Below the pieces are notes generated by a model. It did not search any database, was not told the origin of the DNA, and was given only the letters and a program-made list of their open reading frames with translations. This document shows, in pieces, positions 29,811-38,331 of a stretch of DNA of 39,645 bases. The translations under genes were made by a program, and so were the position numbers. The stretch covers positions 1 through 39,645 of the forward strand of contig CALXWJ010000049.1 of the NCBI GenBank assembly GCA_944392335.1. The letters are read 5' to 3'. The first letter of the stretch is position 1, and every line of letters starts with the position of its first letter. This DNA comes from an uncultured Clostridia bacterium (GTDB lineage Bacteria > Bacillota > Clostridia > UBA1381).

Positions 29811-30047
29811 GGGGCCCTAGAAAAATGCACCGACCGCATAAAGCGAATAGAATAAAGTAGCTAAGCCATTTTTACAGTTCACTCTGATCATGGTCAAGGC
29901 GGAAATTTTCATAAAATGAAAATTTCAGTATTAAATTCGCTTCATGCTACGAACAAAACGAACCCCTCGACGTACCCACGTACGCCTTCGGGCAGGGGGG
30001 CTGTGCCCCTTCGTTTCGTCCGTTCCGCACTATTTTTCTAAAGCCCC
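29811..30047. repeat. 237-bp foldback (MITE-like) element
   Basis: The ends GGGGCCCTAGAAAAAT (29811-29826) and ATTTTTCTAAAGCCCC (30032-30047) are 16-bp inverted repeats with two mismatches. Inside, GCATAAAGCGAAT pairs with ATTCGCTTCATGC (29935-29947), a perfect 11-bp stem lies at 29912-29936, and the core 29950-30022 (CGAACAAAACGAA...TTCGTTTCGTCCG) is an inverted homologue of 7363-7440. No coding sequence and no clear target duplication were seen. Confidence 0.6.
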
Positions 30048-30051
30048 GCGG

Positions 30052-30082
30052 GGCTGCCGCAAGCTTTGATTTTGCGGCAGCC
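30052..30082. terminator. GC-rich hairpin after the foldback element
   Basis: GGCTGCCGCAA pairs with TTGCGGCAGCC across an 8-nt loop. It lacks a T-run on either strand, so its role as terminator is uncertain. The remainder of 30083-30218 shows nothing I can name. Confidence 0.35.
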
Positions 30083-30218
30083 TCGTCCTCTCTTGTAAAA
30101 ATAATCCTCTGACCCACCCGCTGCCTTTGATCTTATCACACACGGGCAGTTTTTTTTAATATCCGATATTCGCATCTGCATTTTTATTCTGCAATATGAA
30201 AATATAACCTGTTTTTTA

Positions 30219-31727
30219 TCAGCGTCCCAAATAGGTAAAATGCATATAATCCTTATTATATGAATCTCCCCATGCATTTGCGCCCCATTCCCAGCCGTAC
30301 TTTGCAAAGGTTTTTACAACGATGGAATCCTCGGCGATGGAATACGGGTCCTCATAGGGCTTCCAGTAGCTTCCCGTGATGGGTGTGCCGTCGGGCTTTA
30401 CATAATAATTTTCATTGTAATTAATGTCTATACATGTACCGTAGCTGTGCTCCGACACACTGCCTCCGGCTGTTTTTCTCCAATTATAGCCTCCCACATC
30501 CTTTATCGGGAACCGCGACGGATCGTTAAAAATTTCTGTGAATATGCTTACAACATCGTCTGCCAGCGCTTTATTTACCGTCAAGGTTTTGGTTGATTCA
30601 TATTTGGTCCCGTCCTCTCTCAGACAATGTACCGGCACCGTGACCTGAACCATATTGCTGCTTGCTTCGCTCTCCGATGCAAAATAATATCCTGACGGAA
30701 AAACCCTCTTTTCCTTTTCGGTGACTGCGGGTATCCTGCTGTCCTCCTGAGCGCTGCCGTTTTGCATAAACACATTTTCCGTTATATCTGTCTGTGTTAT
30801 CGGTGATATTATACCGTTTTCCTGTTTTGCGGCATCCCGCGCCGGCGCGAATTCTATCGGCTCCGAGAATACCGATTTTTCATCATTTATTACCGCTTCG
30901 GCATAAACTGTATATTTTCCGTCAGTTCCCGGCAAAAGCGTGTACCCTTCAATAAAATCAGAGCCGTTTAATACATTGATCGTTACGGTTTCCATACCGC
31001 TTCTTTTTACTATTATATTATGGCTTTGGGCGCCGCCCGTTTTATCAAGCCTTATTGATATTGTGTTAATATCCGGGTCGGCGCTGCACTGTGTCACTTC
31101 GGGGAGCGTATAATAAACCATGCCGATATCAAAATTTTTAATGACCCTGTCGAGTATGCACACAGCCGATTCTCTCGTGGCATAGCCTTCGGGCGACGCG
31201 GTATTTTCGCTGACTCCGTTTATGATACCGAAATAATACATCGCCGACATATCCGCTATTGCCCATTTTGCGGTTTGTCCGCTGTCTGAAAAAGCCTTAT
31301 TATAGTTTTCTATCTGATTTGTGAATTCTATGTAATCCAGTGATATCTCCTCCAAAAGCCTTGATACCATGACAGACATTTCCTGTCTTTGTATATAATC
31401 ATCCGGCGCGAAGATATTTTCACCCCTGCCGCTTACGATCCCTGCCTTATACGCCTGCGCGACGCTTTTATCATTTGTGTCGGTAAATACATCCATTTCC
31501 TCATCGGTTACGGTGATATCCTTTTTTTGTCTGTAGACGGCCATGAGCATTTTACAGAATTCCTCACGGGTTATATTCCCCGTCATACCGTTTTTGATCA
31601 TGGCAGAATTTATTACTCCCGCACCGCTCAAATTTATATAGCTATCCCGCGCCCAACCGCTGATCTCGGCGGCAAAGCAATTCTGTGATATCAGAAGCGC
31701 CGACAGCACAGCCAATATTTTCTTCAT
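30219..31727 (-). CDS. Secreted SLH-domain protein with M15 D,D-carboxypeptidase-like domain
   Basis: A 502-residue exported protein. A signal peptide covers about residues 1-20 (MKKILAVLSALLISQNCFAA). Three S-layer-homology repeats follow to about 205, recognised by ITREEFCKMLM, YIQRQEMSVMVSRLL and YATRESAVCILDRVI, which would hold it to the cell wall. A linker of about 180 residues leads to a C-terminal M15-type metallopeptidase domain: SEHSYGTCIDINYN gives the zinc His and Asp, and DYMHFTY the last His. This type cleaves D-Ala-D-Ala or related peptidoglycan bonds. The start at 31727 is chosen for AAAGGAC upstream and the signal peptide. A promoter lies at 31802-31830. Confidence 0.87.
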   Translation of the reverse strand: MKKILAVLSALLISQNCFAAEISGWARDSYINLSGAGVINSAMIKNGMTGNITREEFCKMLMAVYRQKKDITVTDEEMDVFTDTNDKSVAQAYKAGIVSGRGENIFAPDDYIQRQEMSVMVSRLLEEISLDYIEFTNQIENYNKAFSDSGQTAKWAIADMSAMYYFGIINGVSENTASPEGYATRESAVCILDRVIKNFDIGMVYYTLPEVTQCSADPDINTISIRLDKTGGAQSHNIIVKRSGMETVTINVLNGSDFIEGYTLLPGTDGKYTVYAEAVINDEKSVFSEPIEFAPARDAAKQENGIISPITQTDITENVFMQNGSAQEDSRIPAVTEKEKRVFPSGYYFASESEASSNMVQVTVPVHCLREDGTKYESTKTLTVNKALADDVVSIFTEIFNDPSRFPIKDVGGYNWRKTAGGSVSEHSYGTCIDINYNENYYVKPDGTPITGSYWKPYEDPYSIAEDSIVVKTFAKYGWEWGANAWGDSYNKDYMHFTYLGR

Positions 31728-31801
31728 ACGCCTTTGTCCTTTCCGAAAATTTTTTATTTGATAAAATTTCTGCAAAATAACAATTTTTTTTACTATATTC
31801 G

Positions 31802-31830
31802 AGCATATCATACATAAAAGGAAATGTCAA
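31802..31830 (-). promoter_or_regulatory. Sigma-A promoter of the SLH/M15 gene
   Basis: On the minus strand TTGACA, a 17-nt spacer and TATGCT. Confidence 0.65.
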
Positions 31831-31921
31831 CTACATTAATATTAAAATTTGAATAAATCTTTTACAAATTCATAAAATGTTAATAAAATTAATCAATGTT
31901 TTTTACTTTTTATTCATACGC

Positions 31922-31949
31922 TTGACAAATGTTAGTTGTATGATATAAT
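31922..31949 (+). promoter_or_regulatory. Sigma-A promoter of the HtrA-like gene
   Basis: TTGACA, a 16-nt spacer and TATAAT, about 50 nt before the ATG; divergent from the SLH/M15 promoter. Confidence 0.75.
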
Positions 31950-32000
31950 TATAAAAAAACAAAAGATCAAAAAATATATAAAAGCTTTGGAGGGATTTAT

Positions 32001-33206
32001 ATGAAAAAGTATCCATATACAGAATCAACGGATTTGGTTGTTTATGTTGAAAAGCCAAAAAAGAAAAAATTAAGCGATACATGGAAGGTCGGATTGTGTT
32101 CGGCGCTTGCGGCAAGTGTCCTGACGGCGGGAGCTGTCGGAGGCGGCGCGGCGTTATATATTAAAAACCAGCCGGCGTCAAATCAGAATATTTCCCTAGC
32201 CTCAAATGATGTTACACAATTATCCACCAATTCATTATCACTCTTCAGCAGTGACATGACGATTCCGGAAATCGCGAATAAAGTAGGTCCGAGCTGTGTC
32301 GGCGTTATCAACAAAACAAAGGTGACTCCGCAGTCTTACTATAATCCTTTTACGGGAAAAACATATTATACAAGCGATCCGAACAGTGATGAGCTTGTTG
32401 AACAAGGCAGCGGTTCGGGAATTATTGTAAGCTCGGATGGTTACATCGTAACAAATCAGCATGTTATCGACGGTGCATCTGAAATTTCCGTTATCTTAAA
32501 TACGGGTGATGAATATACCGCGACGCTGGTCGGCGCAGATGAAAAAACCGATCTCGCGGTCTTAAAGATAGATAAAGATGGTTTAACAGCCGCGGAGCTC
32601 GGCGATTCTGATAACGTTCAGGTAGGAGAGCTTGCAGTTGCCATAGGCAATCCCCTTGGACAGGAGCTGGCAGGCTCTGTTACGGCAGGAGTTATCAGCG
32701 CGGTTAACAGAACAATGACAGTCGACAACAAGGTTTATAACCTTATCCAAACAGACGCCGCTATTAATCCCGGCAACTCGGGCGGAGCTTTAGTTAACAG
32801 CAAGGGCCAGGTCATAGGTATCAATACCATCAAGCTTTCAAACACCGACGTTGAAGGTATTGGATTTGCAATCGCGATTTCCGAGGCAAAGCCTATCATC
32901 AATGACCTTATAAACAACGGTTATGTGTCGGGAAGACCTCTTGTGGGGATTAATATCATAGAAAACAGAAGCGGCTTGTATGTAGACAGTGTAACACCCG
33001 GAAGCGGCGCGGCAAACGCGGGTATTCAAGAGGGCGATCTGATCGTTAAGGCAGACGGTGAAGTTATCAATTCTTCAAGCAGATTAAATGAGATCAGAGA
33101 CAGCAAAAAACCCGGCGATTATATAGTGCTTACTATTATCCGAAACGGCGAGATGCAGGATATAAGCGTACAGCTTACGGAGGATATTCCGTCTTCGGAC
33201 AATTAA
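32001..33206 (+). CDS. Membrane-anchored HtrA/DegP-type serine protease
   Basis: A 401-residue protease for surface protein quality control. A positively charged N-terminus and one transmembrane helix (about 30-54) anchor it, with the catalytic part outside. The trypsin-like triad is H154 in TNQHVID, D184 in TDLAVLKI and S260 in NPGNSGGAL. GSGSGIIVSSDGYIVTN starts the domain. A PDZ domain covers about 300-395 (GSGAANAGIQEGDLIVKADGE). GGAGGG lies before the ATG. It is monocistronic between its promoter and a strong terminator. Confidence 0.95.
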   Translation: MKKYPYTESTDLVVYVEKPKKKKLSDTWKVGLCSALAASVLTAGAVGGGAALYIKNQPASNQNISLASNDVTQLSTNSLSLFSSDMTIPEIANKVGPSCVGVINKTKVTPQSYYNPFTGKTYYTSDPNSDELVEQGSGSGIIVSSDGYIVTNQHVIDGASEISVILNTGDEYTATLVGADEKTDLAVLKIDKDGLTAAELGDSDNVQVGELAVAIGNPLGQELAGSVTAGVISAVNRTMTVDNKVYNLIQTDAAINPGNSGGALVNSKGQVIGINTIKLSNTDVEGIGFAIAISEAKPIINDLINNGYVSGRPLVGINIIENRSGLYVDSVTPGSGAANAGIQEGDLIVKADGEVINSSSRLNEIRDSKKPGDYIVLTIIRNGEMQDISVQLTEDIPSSDN

Positions 33207-33296
33207 ATATAGCTTTTAGGTTATTAACTCTTTTACGAAATATCTTTTCTTCATTATCTTAACCTCCAAAAAGGGCTGTAAAAAACAACCCTTACT

Positions 33297-33339
33297 GCAC
33301 CAAAGTCCATCCTATGCGGGATGGGCTTTGGTGCTTTTT
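33297..33339 (+). terminator. Rho-independent terminator of the HtrA-like gene
   Basis: GCACCAAAGTCCATCC pairs with GGGATGGGCTTTGGTGC (nearly perfect) and is followed by TTTTT. Confidence 0.88.
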
Positions 33340-33357
33340 GCATTAATTCGCTGTTTT

Positions 33358-33421
33358 GGGGCTGTAAAAAAAGCCACAAAAAAGCTGCCGCAAACAGCAT
33401 TTTATAAATGCCATTTACAGC
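33358..33421 (-). terminator. Hairpin region after fucI
   Basis: On the minus strand GCTG/CAGC (33384-33398) runs into TTTTTT and could end fucI transcripts. The wider block starts GGGGCTGTAAAAAA and ends TTTACAGC, resembling the ends of the foldback elements. A second GGGCTGTAAAAAA lies at 33273. Confidence 0.5.
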
Positions 33422-33442
33422 AGTCTGTTATTTTTTATGTAA

Positions 33443-35245
33443 TTATCTTATATTTTTATACATAGGTCCGTAAGCCTTACAAGCTCTGAAATCCTGTCCT
33501 TCCTTATCCATTCCGAAAGCATTCCAGCTTGACGGTCTGAATATCTTATCTTCAGGAACATTGTGCATGCATACAGGTATTCTCAGCATTGAACAAAGTG
33601 TGATGACATCTGCGCCGATGTGGCCGTAGCTTATTGCTCCGTGGTTTGCTCCCCAGTTATTCATCACATCATATGCGGTCTTAAACGCGCCTTCGCCTGT
33701 CGTTCTCGGTGAGAACCATGTGCAAGGCCATGTATAGTCTGTTCTCTTCCACAATATATCCGAAACCTCGTCAGGAAGACTTACCGTCCAACCCTCAGCG
33801 ATCTGCATAACAGGGCCCAATCCTTTAACAATGTTGAGTCTTAACATGGTAGCGGGCATTTCGCTTCTTGTCAAAAATCTTGATGAGAAACCGCCTCCTC
33901 TGAAATATCCTTTATCGGCAGCATTCCATGTGGTTGCCTTTAAGCAAGCCTGCTGATCCTCTTCGGTCATTTCCCAGAAAGGCTTGATTACGCCGTTGCC
34001 GTTTGCATCTTTAACCTCACCGCAGGCATCAATACAAGCAGCGCCTGAATTGATCAAGTGAATAAAGCCGCCTGCTTCCTTTGCTTTTCCTTCCAATTCA
34101 TAGCCTGTAGCCTTCTTAACAGCTTCAGGGCTCCAATATGTTCTTACGTCTGCAAATATCTGGGCAGTATTTGTAAGAAGCTTTCCGAACAGCATACATA
34201 CACCGTTTAACGTATCATTTTCTGTAGCAAGAATATAAGGTTCTCTTGCGCCTTCCCAGTCAAATGAAGAATTTAACATTGATTCAGGGAAATCACAGTT
34301 AGGATAGAAGTCTGTCCATTGTCTTTGTCCCTGGAAACCGCCGGCAATAGCGTTATGTCCAACGCTTTCCTCTTCACAGCCCGCAGGAAGATTCTTATTC
34401 CCGTTATATAAATCTTTGATGATACACATCATCTTAACAACAAATTCCCATGACTCTTCTTTCTTTTCGTCGCTTTCCCTTACGAAATCAGGGTTCTTGT
34501 CAAAGCCTTCGGGGCAATTCTTCTTTGTCCATGCCAATGCTTTTTGGAATTCAGCTTCATCATAGATACCCTCTGTCATTCTTCTGATGATTTCTACCTC
34601 GTCAACAGATTCAACTCTCATACCAAGATATTCTTCAAAGAATTCAGGATTTATAATTGAACCTGCAATACCCATTGTGATAGAACCGATTTGCAGATAT
34701 GATTTACCTCTCATTGTGGCAACCGCAACAGCTGCTTTTGCGAATCTTAAAATTTTATCCTGTACGTCTGCCGGAATTGATGTGTCGTCGGCATCGCAAA
34801 CGTCATGTCCGTAGATACCGAATGCGGGCAATCCCTTTTGCGCGTGTGAAGCCAATACTGATGCAAGATAAACAGCACCCGGTCTTTCCGTACCGTTAAA
34901 GCCCCATACGCCCTTGATTGTCATAGGATCCATATCCATTGTTTCAGATCCGTAGCACCAGCAAGGTGTTACTGTAAGAGTTATATCAACTCCCGCTTTC
35001 TTAAATTTGTCTGCACAAGCCGCAGCTTCGGCAACACGTCCGATTGTTGTATCGGCAATAATTACCTTTACAGGTTCTCCGTTTGAATATCTCAGATTTG
35101 ATGAAATAAGCTCAGCTGCTGCCTTTGCCATATTCATTGTCTGATCTTCAAGAGATTCTCTTACCTTTAAAGGTCCTCTTCTTCCGTCGATTGTAGGACG
35201 AATTCCTATTACAGGATAATCGCCTATTAATCTGCTTTTTGCCAT
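33443..35245 (-). CDS. fucI: L-fucose isomerase
   Basis: A 600-residue isomerase converting L-fucose to L-fuculose (also D-arabinose to D-ribulose), the first step of fucose catabolism in the cytoplasm. The N-terminus [24 protein letters not shown] is diagnostic of Fuc[22 protein letters not shown] and [15 protein letters not shown] belong to the active-site domain, and [15 protein letters not shown] holds the likely metal-binding His. Length matches the family. AAAGGAGG precedes the ATG. It has no fucK or fucA beside it; the only neighbour is a divergent AraC regulator, so the rest of the pathway lies elsewhere. The promoter has a perfect -10 but no good -35, suggesting activation. Confidence 0.96.
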   Translation of the reverse strand: MAKSRLIGDYPVIGIRPTIDGRRGPLKVRESLEDQTMNMAKAAAELISSNLRYSNGEPVKVIIADTTIGRVAEAAACADKFKKAGVDITLTVTPCWCYGSETMDMDPMTIKGVWGFNGTERPGAVYLASVLASHAQKGLPAFGIYGHDVCDADDTSIPADVQDKILRFAKAAVAVATMRGKSYLQIGSITMGIAGSIINPEFFEEYLGMRVESVDEVEIIRRMTEGIYDEAEFQKALAWTKKNCPEGFDKNPDFVRESDEKKEESWEFVVKMMCIIKDLYNGNKNLPAGCEEESVGHNAIAGGFQGQRQWTDFYPNCDFPESMLNSSFDWEGAREPYILATENDTLNGVCMLFGKLLTNTAQIFADVRTYWSPEAVKKATGYELEGKAKEAGGFIHLINSGAACIDACGEVKDANGNGVIKPFWEMTEEDQQACLKATTWNAADKGYFRGGGFSSRFLTRSEMPATMLRLNIVKGLGPVMQIAEGWTVSLPDEVSDILWKRTDYTWPCTWFSPRTTGEGAFKTAYDVMNNWGANHGAISYGHIGADVITLCSMLRIPVCMHNVPEDKIFRPSSWNAFGMDKEGQDFRACKAYGPMYKNIR

Positions 35246-35271
35246 AGTGTTTTCCTCCTTTATTTATATTA

Positions 35272-35301
35272 TGTACAAATATTTTATTATACTTTTGTAC
35301 A
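35272..35301 (-). promoter_or_regulatory. fucI promoter -10 within an inverted repeat
   Basis: TGTACAAA (35272-35279) and TTTGTACA (35294-35301) form an inverted repeat that brackets the minus-strand -10 TATAAT (35286-35291). No clear -35 exists at 16-18 nt. A factor bound here would cover the promoter. Confidence 0.55.
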
Positions 35302-35312
35302 TATTGTTTTGC

Positions 35313-35329
35313 TTGAAATAATATTTCAA
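35313..35329. promoter_or_regulatory. 17-bp palindrome between fucI and the AraC gene
   Basis: TTGAAATAATATTTCAA is a perfect palindrome around a central A. It lies upstream of both divergent promoters and is a candidate operator or activator site. Confidence 0.5.
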
Positions 35330-35346
35330 CAATTATAATTATATAC

Positions 35347-35376
35347 TTGCTTTTTATATAATACTTGTGTTATAAT
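35347..35376 (+). promoter_or_regulatory. Promoter of the AraC-family gene
   Basis: TTGCTT, an 18-nt spacer and TATAAT. It places the transcript start near 35383, which supports the ATG at 35411 over the one at 35375. Confidence 0.6.
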
Positions 35377-35410
35377 GGATAAAAATATAATAATTTTCAG
35401 GTGTTTATTT

Positions 35411-36253
35411 ATGAGCTACAATGAATTGAAGCAACATGGAACCGTTGATTTTCCCATAGAGTTATACTGTATTGATAAATCCCATCCAAAATATGAAATG
35501 GCGTCGCACTGGCATTCACAAATCGAAATAATAAAGATTATTGACGGCGAGCTTAATATACGTCTTAACAATCAGGAATATACCGCACGTAAAAATGATA
35601 TTATATTTGTTAACAGCGAAACGGTACACGGTGCGGAACCTAAAAACTGTATATATTTCTGTCTTGTTTTTCATATGGAATTTCTTTCCATATCGGATAA
35701 CAGCTGTAAATTCTTTATTGAGAGCCTTCTAAACCGCGAATATGTAATTAATGAATTCAACAAAGCCGCCGACACTCCCTTTCACCGTTCGGTTGATAAG
35801 ATTTTTGACGCCATGACTCATAAATCCCCCGGATATAAATTTACCGTTATAGGCGCGCTTTATCAGATGCTGGGAACAATTATCGACTGCGGTCTGTATA
35901 CCTCTGCCGAGAATCTTCCCTATATAACCGGTGATAAAAATGTACCAAAGCTTAAAAAGGTTCTTACATACATACGGAAAAATTACGATATGCAGATATC
36001 TCTTGACGATATGGCGGCTTCCGCCGGGATGAGCCCTAAATATTTTTGCTATTTCTTCCGTGATATGACAAAAAAAACGCCTGTGGAATACCTTAATTCC
36101 TACCGCATAGAAAAGGCGGCAAGAAAACTTTTGAATACCGACATGAGCGTTACCGACATTGCTTTTTCCTGCGGCTTTAACGATTTGAGCTACTTTATAA
36201 AAACCTTTAAACATTTAAAGGGCATTACCCCCGCAAAATTCCGTAAGCTATAG
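35411..36253 (+). CDS. AraC-family regulator with cupin sensor domain
   Basis: A 280-residue regulator. The N-terminal half is a cupin sensor (SHWHSQIEIIKIIDGELNI, then YTARKNDIIFVNSETVHGAE) that usually binds a sugar. The C-terminal two-helix-turn-helix AraC domain occupies about the last 100 residues: ISLDDMAASAGMSPKYFCYFFRDMTKKTPVEYLNSYR and MSVTDIAFSCGFNDLSYFIKTFK. The ATG at 35411 has CAGGTG 7 nt upstream; the ATG at 35375 lies in the -10 box. It is divergent from fucI, so it is the likely fucose-responsive activator. Confidence 0.93.
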   Translation: MSYNELKQHGTVDFPIELYCIDKSHPKYEMASHWHSQIEIIKIIDGELNIRLNNQEYTARKNDIIFVNSETVHGAEPKNCIYFCLVFHMEFLSISDNSCKFFIESLLNREYVINEFNKAADTPFHRSVDKIFDAMTHKSPGYKFTVIGALYQMLGTIIDCGLYTSAENLPYITGDKNVPKLKKVLTYIRKNYDMQISLDDMAASAGMSPKYFCYFFRDMTKKTPVEYLNSYRIEKAARKLLNTDMSVTDIAFSCGFNDLSYFIKTFKHLKGITPAKFRKL

Positions 36254-36281
36254 CGGCAGTTATTTGAGAAATAAATAAAAG

Positions 36282-36308
36282 GACGATGTGAAATTCACAC
36301 CGTCTTTT
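36282..36308 (+). terminator. Terminator between the convergent AraC and RAYT genes
   Basis: GACGATGTG pairs with CACACCGTC (one mismatch) across AAATT and is followed by TTTT. It overlaps the last codons of the RAYT gene on the other strand. Confidence 0.6.
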
Positions 36309-36825
36309 CGTCTGTATAAAAACAATCCAATTTCCATTTGATCGGATTCGTATCAATATATTCCCATATTTTTTTATAATCGCTATCACCCCGTATGATA
36401 TGATCATGATAAGATCGCTGCCATATTTTGCCCGGATATGTATTATGCATTTTCTTTGATACATTCATCTTTAAATATCCTACCGCCTTGTCCGTAACCG
36501 AACGGTAATGCCGGATTTCTTTATTTTCCTGATGTTTCTCATTTTCGGTTATTTCTATAATCATATGTATATGGTTCGGCATTATAACATATTTTGGAAT
36601 TGTGATATAATATCTATCGGGTAATCTTTCGATAATTTGTTCCGCAATTTTTCCGTATTCATTTATTTTTATTTCGGTCGATTCGTTAATCGCCCCTGCG
36701 TGATTTTCCCAAAATACGCATTTTCGGTCATGGGTACAAATCGTAATAAAATACGCACCGTTTTGCGAATAATCGTACCCCTGTAACCTCGTTGGTTTTC
36801 GTTTCGGTAAATACATTTTAGTCAC
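36295..36825 (-). CDS. REP-associated tyrosine transposase (RAYT, Y1/HUH family)
   Basis: A 176-residue single-domain HUH endonuclease of the IS200-like Y1 family. YFITICTHDRKCVFW (about 25-39) is the RAYT N-terminal strand, MPNHIHMII holds the HUH pair H85/H87, and WQRSYHDHIIR holds the probable catalytic tyrosine Y139, about 52 residues after the HUH. Such enzymes cut single-stranded REP palindromes and are thought to spread them; they usually occur singly, as here. Residues 42-51 (HAGAINESTE) are encoded by an in-frame copy of the REP repeat. Two REP types and composite elements fill the DNA just upstream. No clear ribosome binding site is seen before the ATG, so the start is less certain. 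Confidence 0.9.
   Translation of the reverse strand: MTKMYLPKRKPTRLQGYDYSQNGAYFITICTHDRKCVFWENHAGAINESTEIKINEYGKIAEQIIERLPDRYYITIPKYVIMPNHIHMIIEITENEKHQENKEIRHYRSVTDKAVGYLKMNVSKKMHNTYPGKIWQRSYHDHIIRGDSDYKKIWEYIDTNPIKWKLDCFYTDEKTV
36675..36700 (-). repeat. REP copy inside the RAYT reading frame
   Basis: This 26-nt stretch differs from the intergenic REP at 36855-36880 at only three positions. Read as protein it gives residues 42-51 of the RAYT. Intergenic REPs read in the same frame give VGAIHESP. Confidence 0.8.
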
Positions 36826-36854
36826 CTATATATTTCTCTTTTTTTGTTTGTTTA

Positions 36855-37010
36855 CGGGCGATTCGTGAATCGCCCCTACGGATGGGTTTTTTATGTGTTT
36901 TGTGTTGTTTTTGCACATTTTTATTTGCATTCGGGCAATTCGCGCGTTGTCCGTATGTTTTTCGTCTATTTTTTGTTTATTTTCGGGCGATTCGTGAATC
37001 GCCCCTACGG
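36855..37010. repeat. REP array upstream of the RAYT gene
   Basis: Two near-identical palindromes (CGGGCGATTCGTGAATCGCC then CCTACGG) lie at 36855-36881 and 36984-37010. A variant (CGGGCAATTCGCGCGTTGTC) lies at 36932. Each full copy is followed by GGGTTTTTTATG and, about 50 nt on, an AATT-type half, so a unit of REP plus spacer plus variant REP is directly duplicated. A long frame through this stretch on the minus strand is only the translated repeat. Confidence 0.85.
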
Positions 37011-37053
37011 TGGGTTTTTTATGCGTTTTGTTTTGTATATTTTTATTTGCTTT

Positions 37054-37190
37054 CGGACAATTTGTGAATTGACCCCACATATTATTTATCATTATAGCAC
37101 AACGGTCATATTTTTTTGATGTTGACATTGATATTTTCATTGTATATTATAATGGCGCCGCCATTGTAGGGGCGATTCACGAATCGCCCG
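37054..37190. repeat. Composite REP element (BIME-like), copy 1
   Basis: An AATT-type REP (37054-37078), a spacer containing GCACAACGGTC and TTTTTTTGATGTTG, then an inverted GATT-type REP (GTAGGGGCGATTCACGAATC then GCCCG, 37166-37190). It is 137 bp long and has the same order as 38171-38308. A degenerate REP half follows at 37199-37220. The gap 36826-37239 is filled by these repeats. Confidence 0.8.
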
Positions 37191-37239
37191 CGTATTTATA
37201 CAATTCACAAACCGCCCGCGTTTACTAACCTTATTAACA

Positions 37240-38067
37240 TCAAAATTCATAATTCAGTTTTGCGATCGCCTTTTTGACATATTCAAGGTCCTCCCTGTAT
37301 GTCATTCCGATCCAGGTGTCCTTTGTGGTGAGCACCTTTATTTTGGCATTATCATTCTTTATAATATCATCGACAAAAACCGGCAGGATATACTCCTGCT
37401 TCATGGGATCCTCAAGATTTTTAAGGAATTTTGAAAACCCCTCCTCAAGCCTTTTAAAAATGTCGGGATAAAAGCCCCAAATATTCATCGAAACCTTTGT
37501 ATCCATAGCAAGACCGGTATTTTTATCAAGATCATAATATTCGGTGATACCCGCAAGATAGCCGCCCTTAACATTGCAGACGCCTCTTGTTACCGTTCCG
37601 TTATCACTGAGCGTTTTACCCAATTCGTATGCCACCATGCACATTTCGTTTGAGCTGTTAAAGTGTTCCCTCATATGCGTATATGCATGTGCTCCGTAAT
37701 AATCATCCGAATTGATCACCGCAAAAGGAGTTGTTATTTTATTTTTTGCCGCAAGCACCGCCTGTACCGTTCCCCACGGCTTTGTGCGTCCCTTCGGGAA
37801 AACACAGCCCTCGGGCAGATCATCTCCCTTTTGAAACGCGTAATCGACGTCCATCAGCTTTTCGGCCCTCTTCCCGATGAGCTCTCTGAAATCCTTTTCC
37901 ATTTCGGGCTTTATTACAAAAACCGCTTTTGAAAAGCCCGCTTTTTTCGCGTCATACACCGAATAATCCAAAAGTATCTCCCCGTTTTTCCCCACAGGCT
38001 CTATCTGCTTCAGTCCGCCGAATCTGCTGCCCGCTCCCGCAGCCATTATAAGTAACGTTGTCTGCAT
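37240..38067 (-). CDS. NTP_transferase-family sugar nucleotidyltransferase
   Basis: A 275-residue protein with a nucleotidyltransferase GT-A fold. MAAGAGSRFGGLKQ (residues 8-21) is the nucleotide-binding signature (GxGxRxG...K), and VINSDDYYG near residue 118 provides the metal-binding Asp. WGTVQAVLAAKNKI is the base/sugar-binding helix. Such enzymes join a sugar or alcohol phosphate with UTP, CTP or GTP for cell-surface polymers or exopolysaccharide. The sugar cannot be read. AAAGGAGG precedes the ATG. A consensus promoter lies upstream. It stands alone, with composite REP elements on both sides. Confidence 0.87.
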   Translation of the reverse strand: MQTTLLIMAAGAGSRFGGLKQIEPVGKNGEILLDYSVYDAKKAGFSKAVFVIKPEMEKDFRELIGKRAEKLMDVDYAFQKGDDLPEGCVFPKGRTKPWGTVQAVLAAKNKITTPFAVINSDDYYGAHAYTHMREHFNSSNEMCMVAYELGKTLSDNGTVTRGVCNVKGGYLAGITEYYDLDKNTGLAMDTKVSMNIWGFYPDIFKRLEEGFSKFLKNLEDPMKQEYILPVFVDDIIKNDNAKIKVLTTKDTWIGMTYREDLEYVKKAIAKLNYEF

Positions 38068-38113
38068 GATTTATCCTCCTTTTATTCTCCTTGCTTGTTG
38101 ATTGACGGCTTTT

Positions 38114-38142
38114 ATTATAACAAATATTCGTTAAAAAGTCAA
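38114..38142 (-). promoter_or_regulatory. Sigma-A promoter of the nucleotidyltransferase gene
   Basis: On the minus strand TTGACT, a 17-nt spacer and TATAAT. Confidence 0.75.
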
Positions 38143-38170
38143 ATATGTGCATGGATTTTTATGTGTTTTT

Positions 38171-38308
38171 CGGGCAATTCGTGAATTGCCAATACGATGT
38201 TATTTATTATCATTGCACAACGGTCGTTTTTTTGATGTTGTCGTTGGTGTTTTGGTTGTTTACGGTAATGATGGTGTATTGTTGTAGGGGCGATTCACGA
38301 ATCGCCCG
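38171..38308. repeat. Composite REP element (BIME-like), copy 2
   Basis: An AATT-type REP (CGGGCAATTCGTGAATTGCC, 38171-38196), the spacer with GCACAACGGTCG and TTTTTTTGATGTTG, and an inverted GATT-type REP (38284-38308). It is 138 bp long, nearly the length of copy 1. Confidence 0.82.
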
Positions 38309-38331
38309 TTTTTTCATTTTTATTTTACATT

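Noticed and set aside
36826..37140. A 104-residue minus-strand frame containing VGAIHESP twice
   Set aside because: It is the translation of intergenic REP palindromes and their spacers; no ribosome binding site and no independent protein character.
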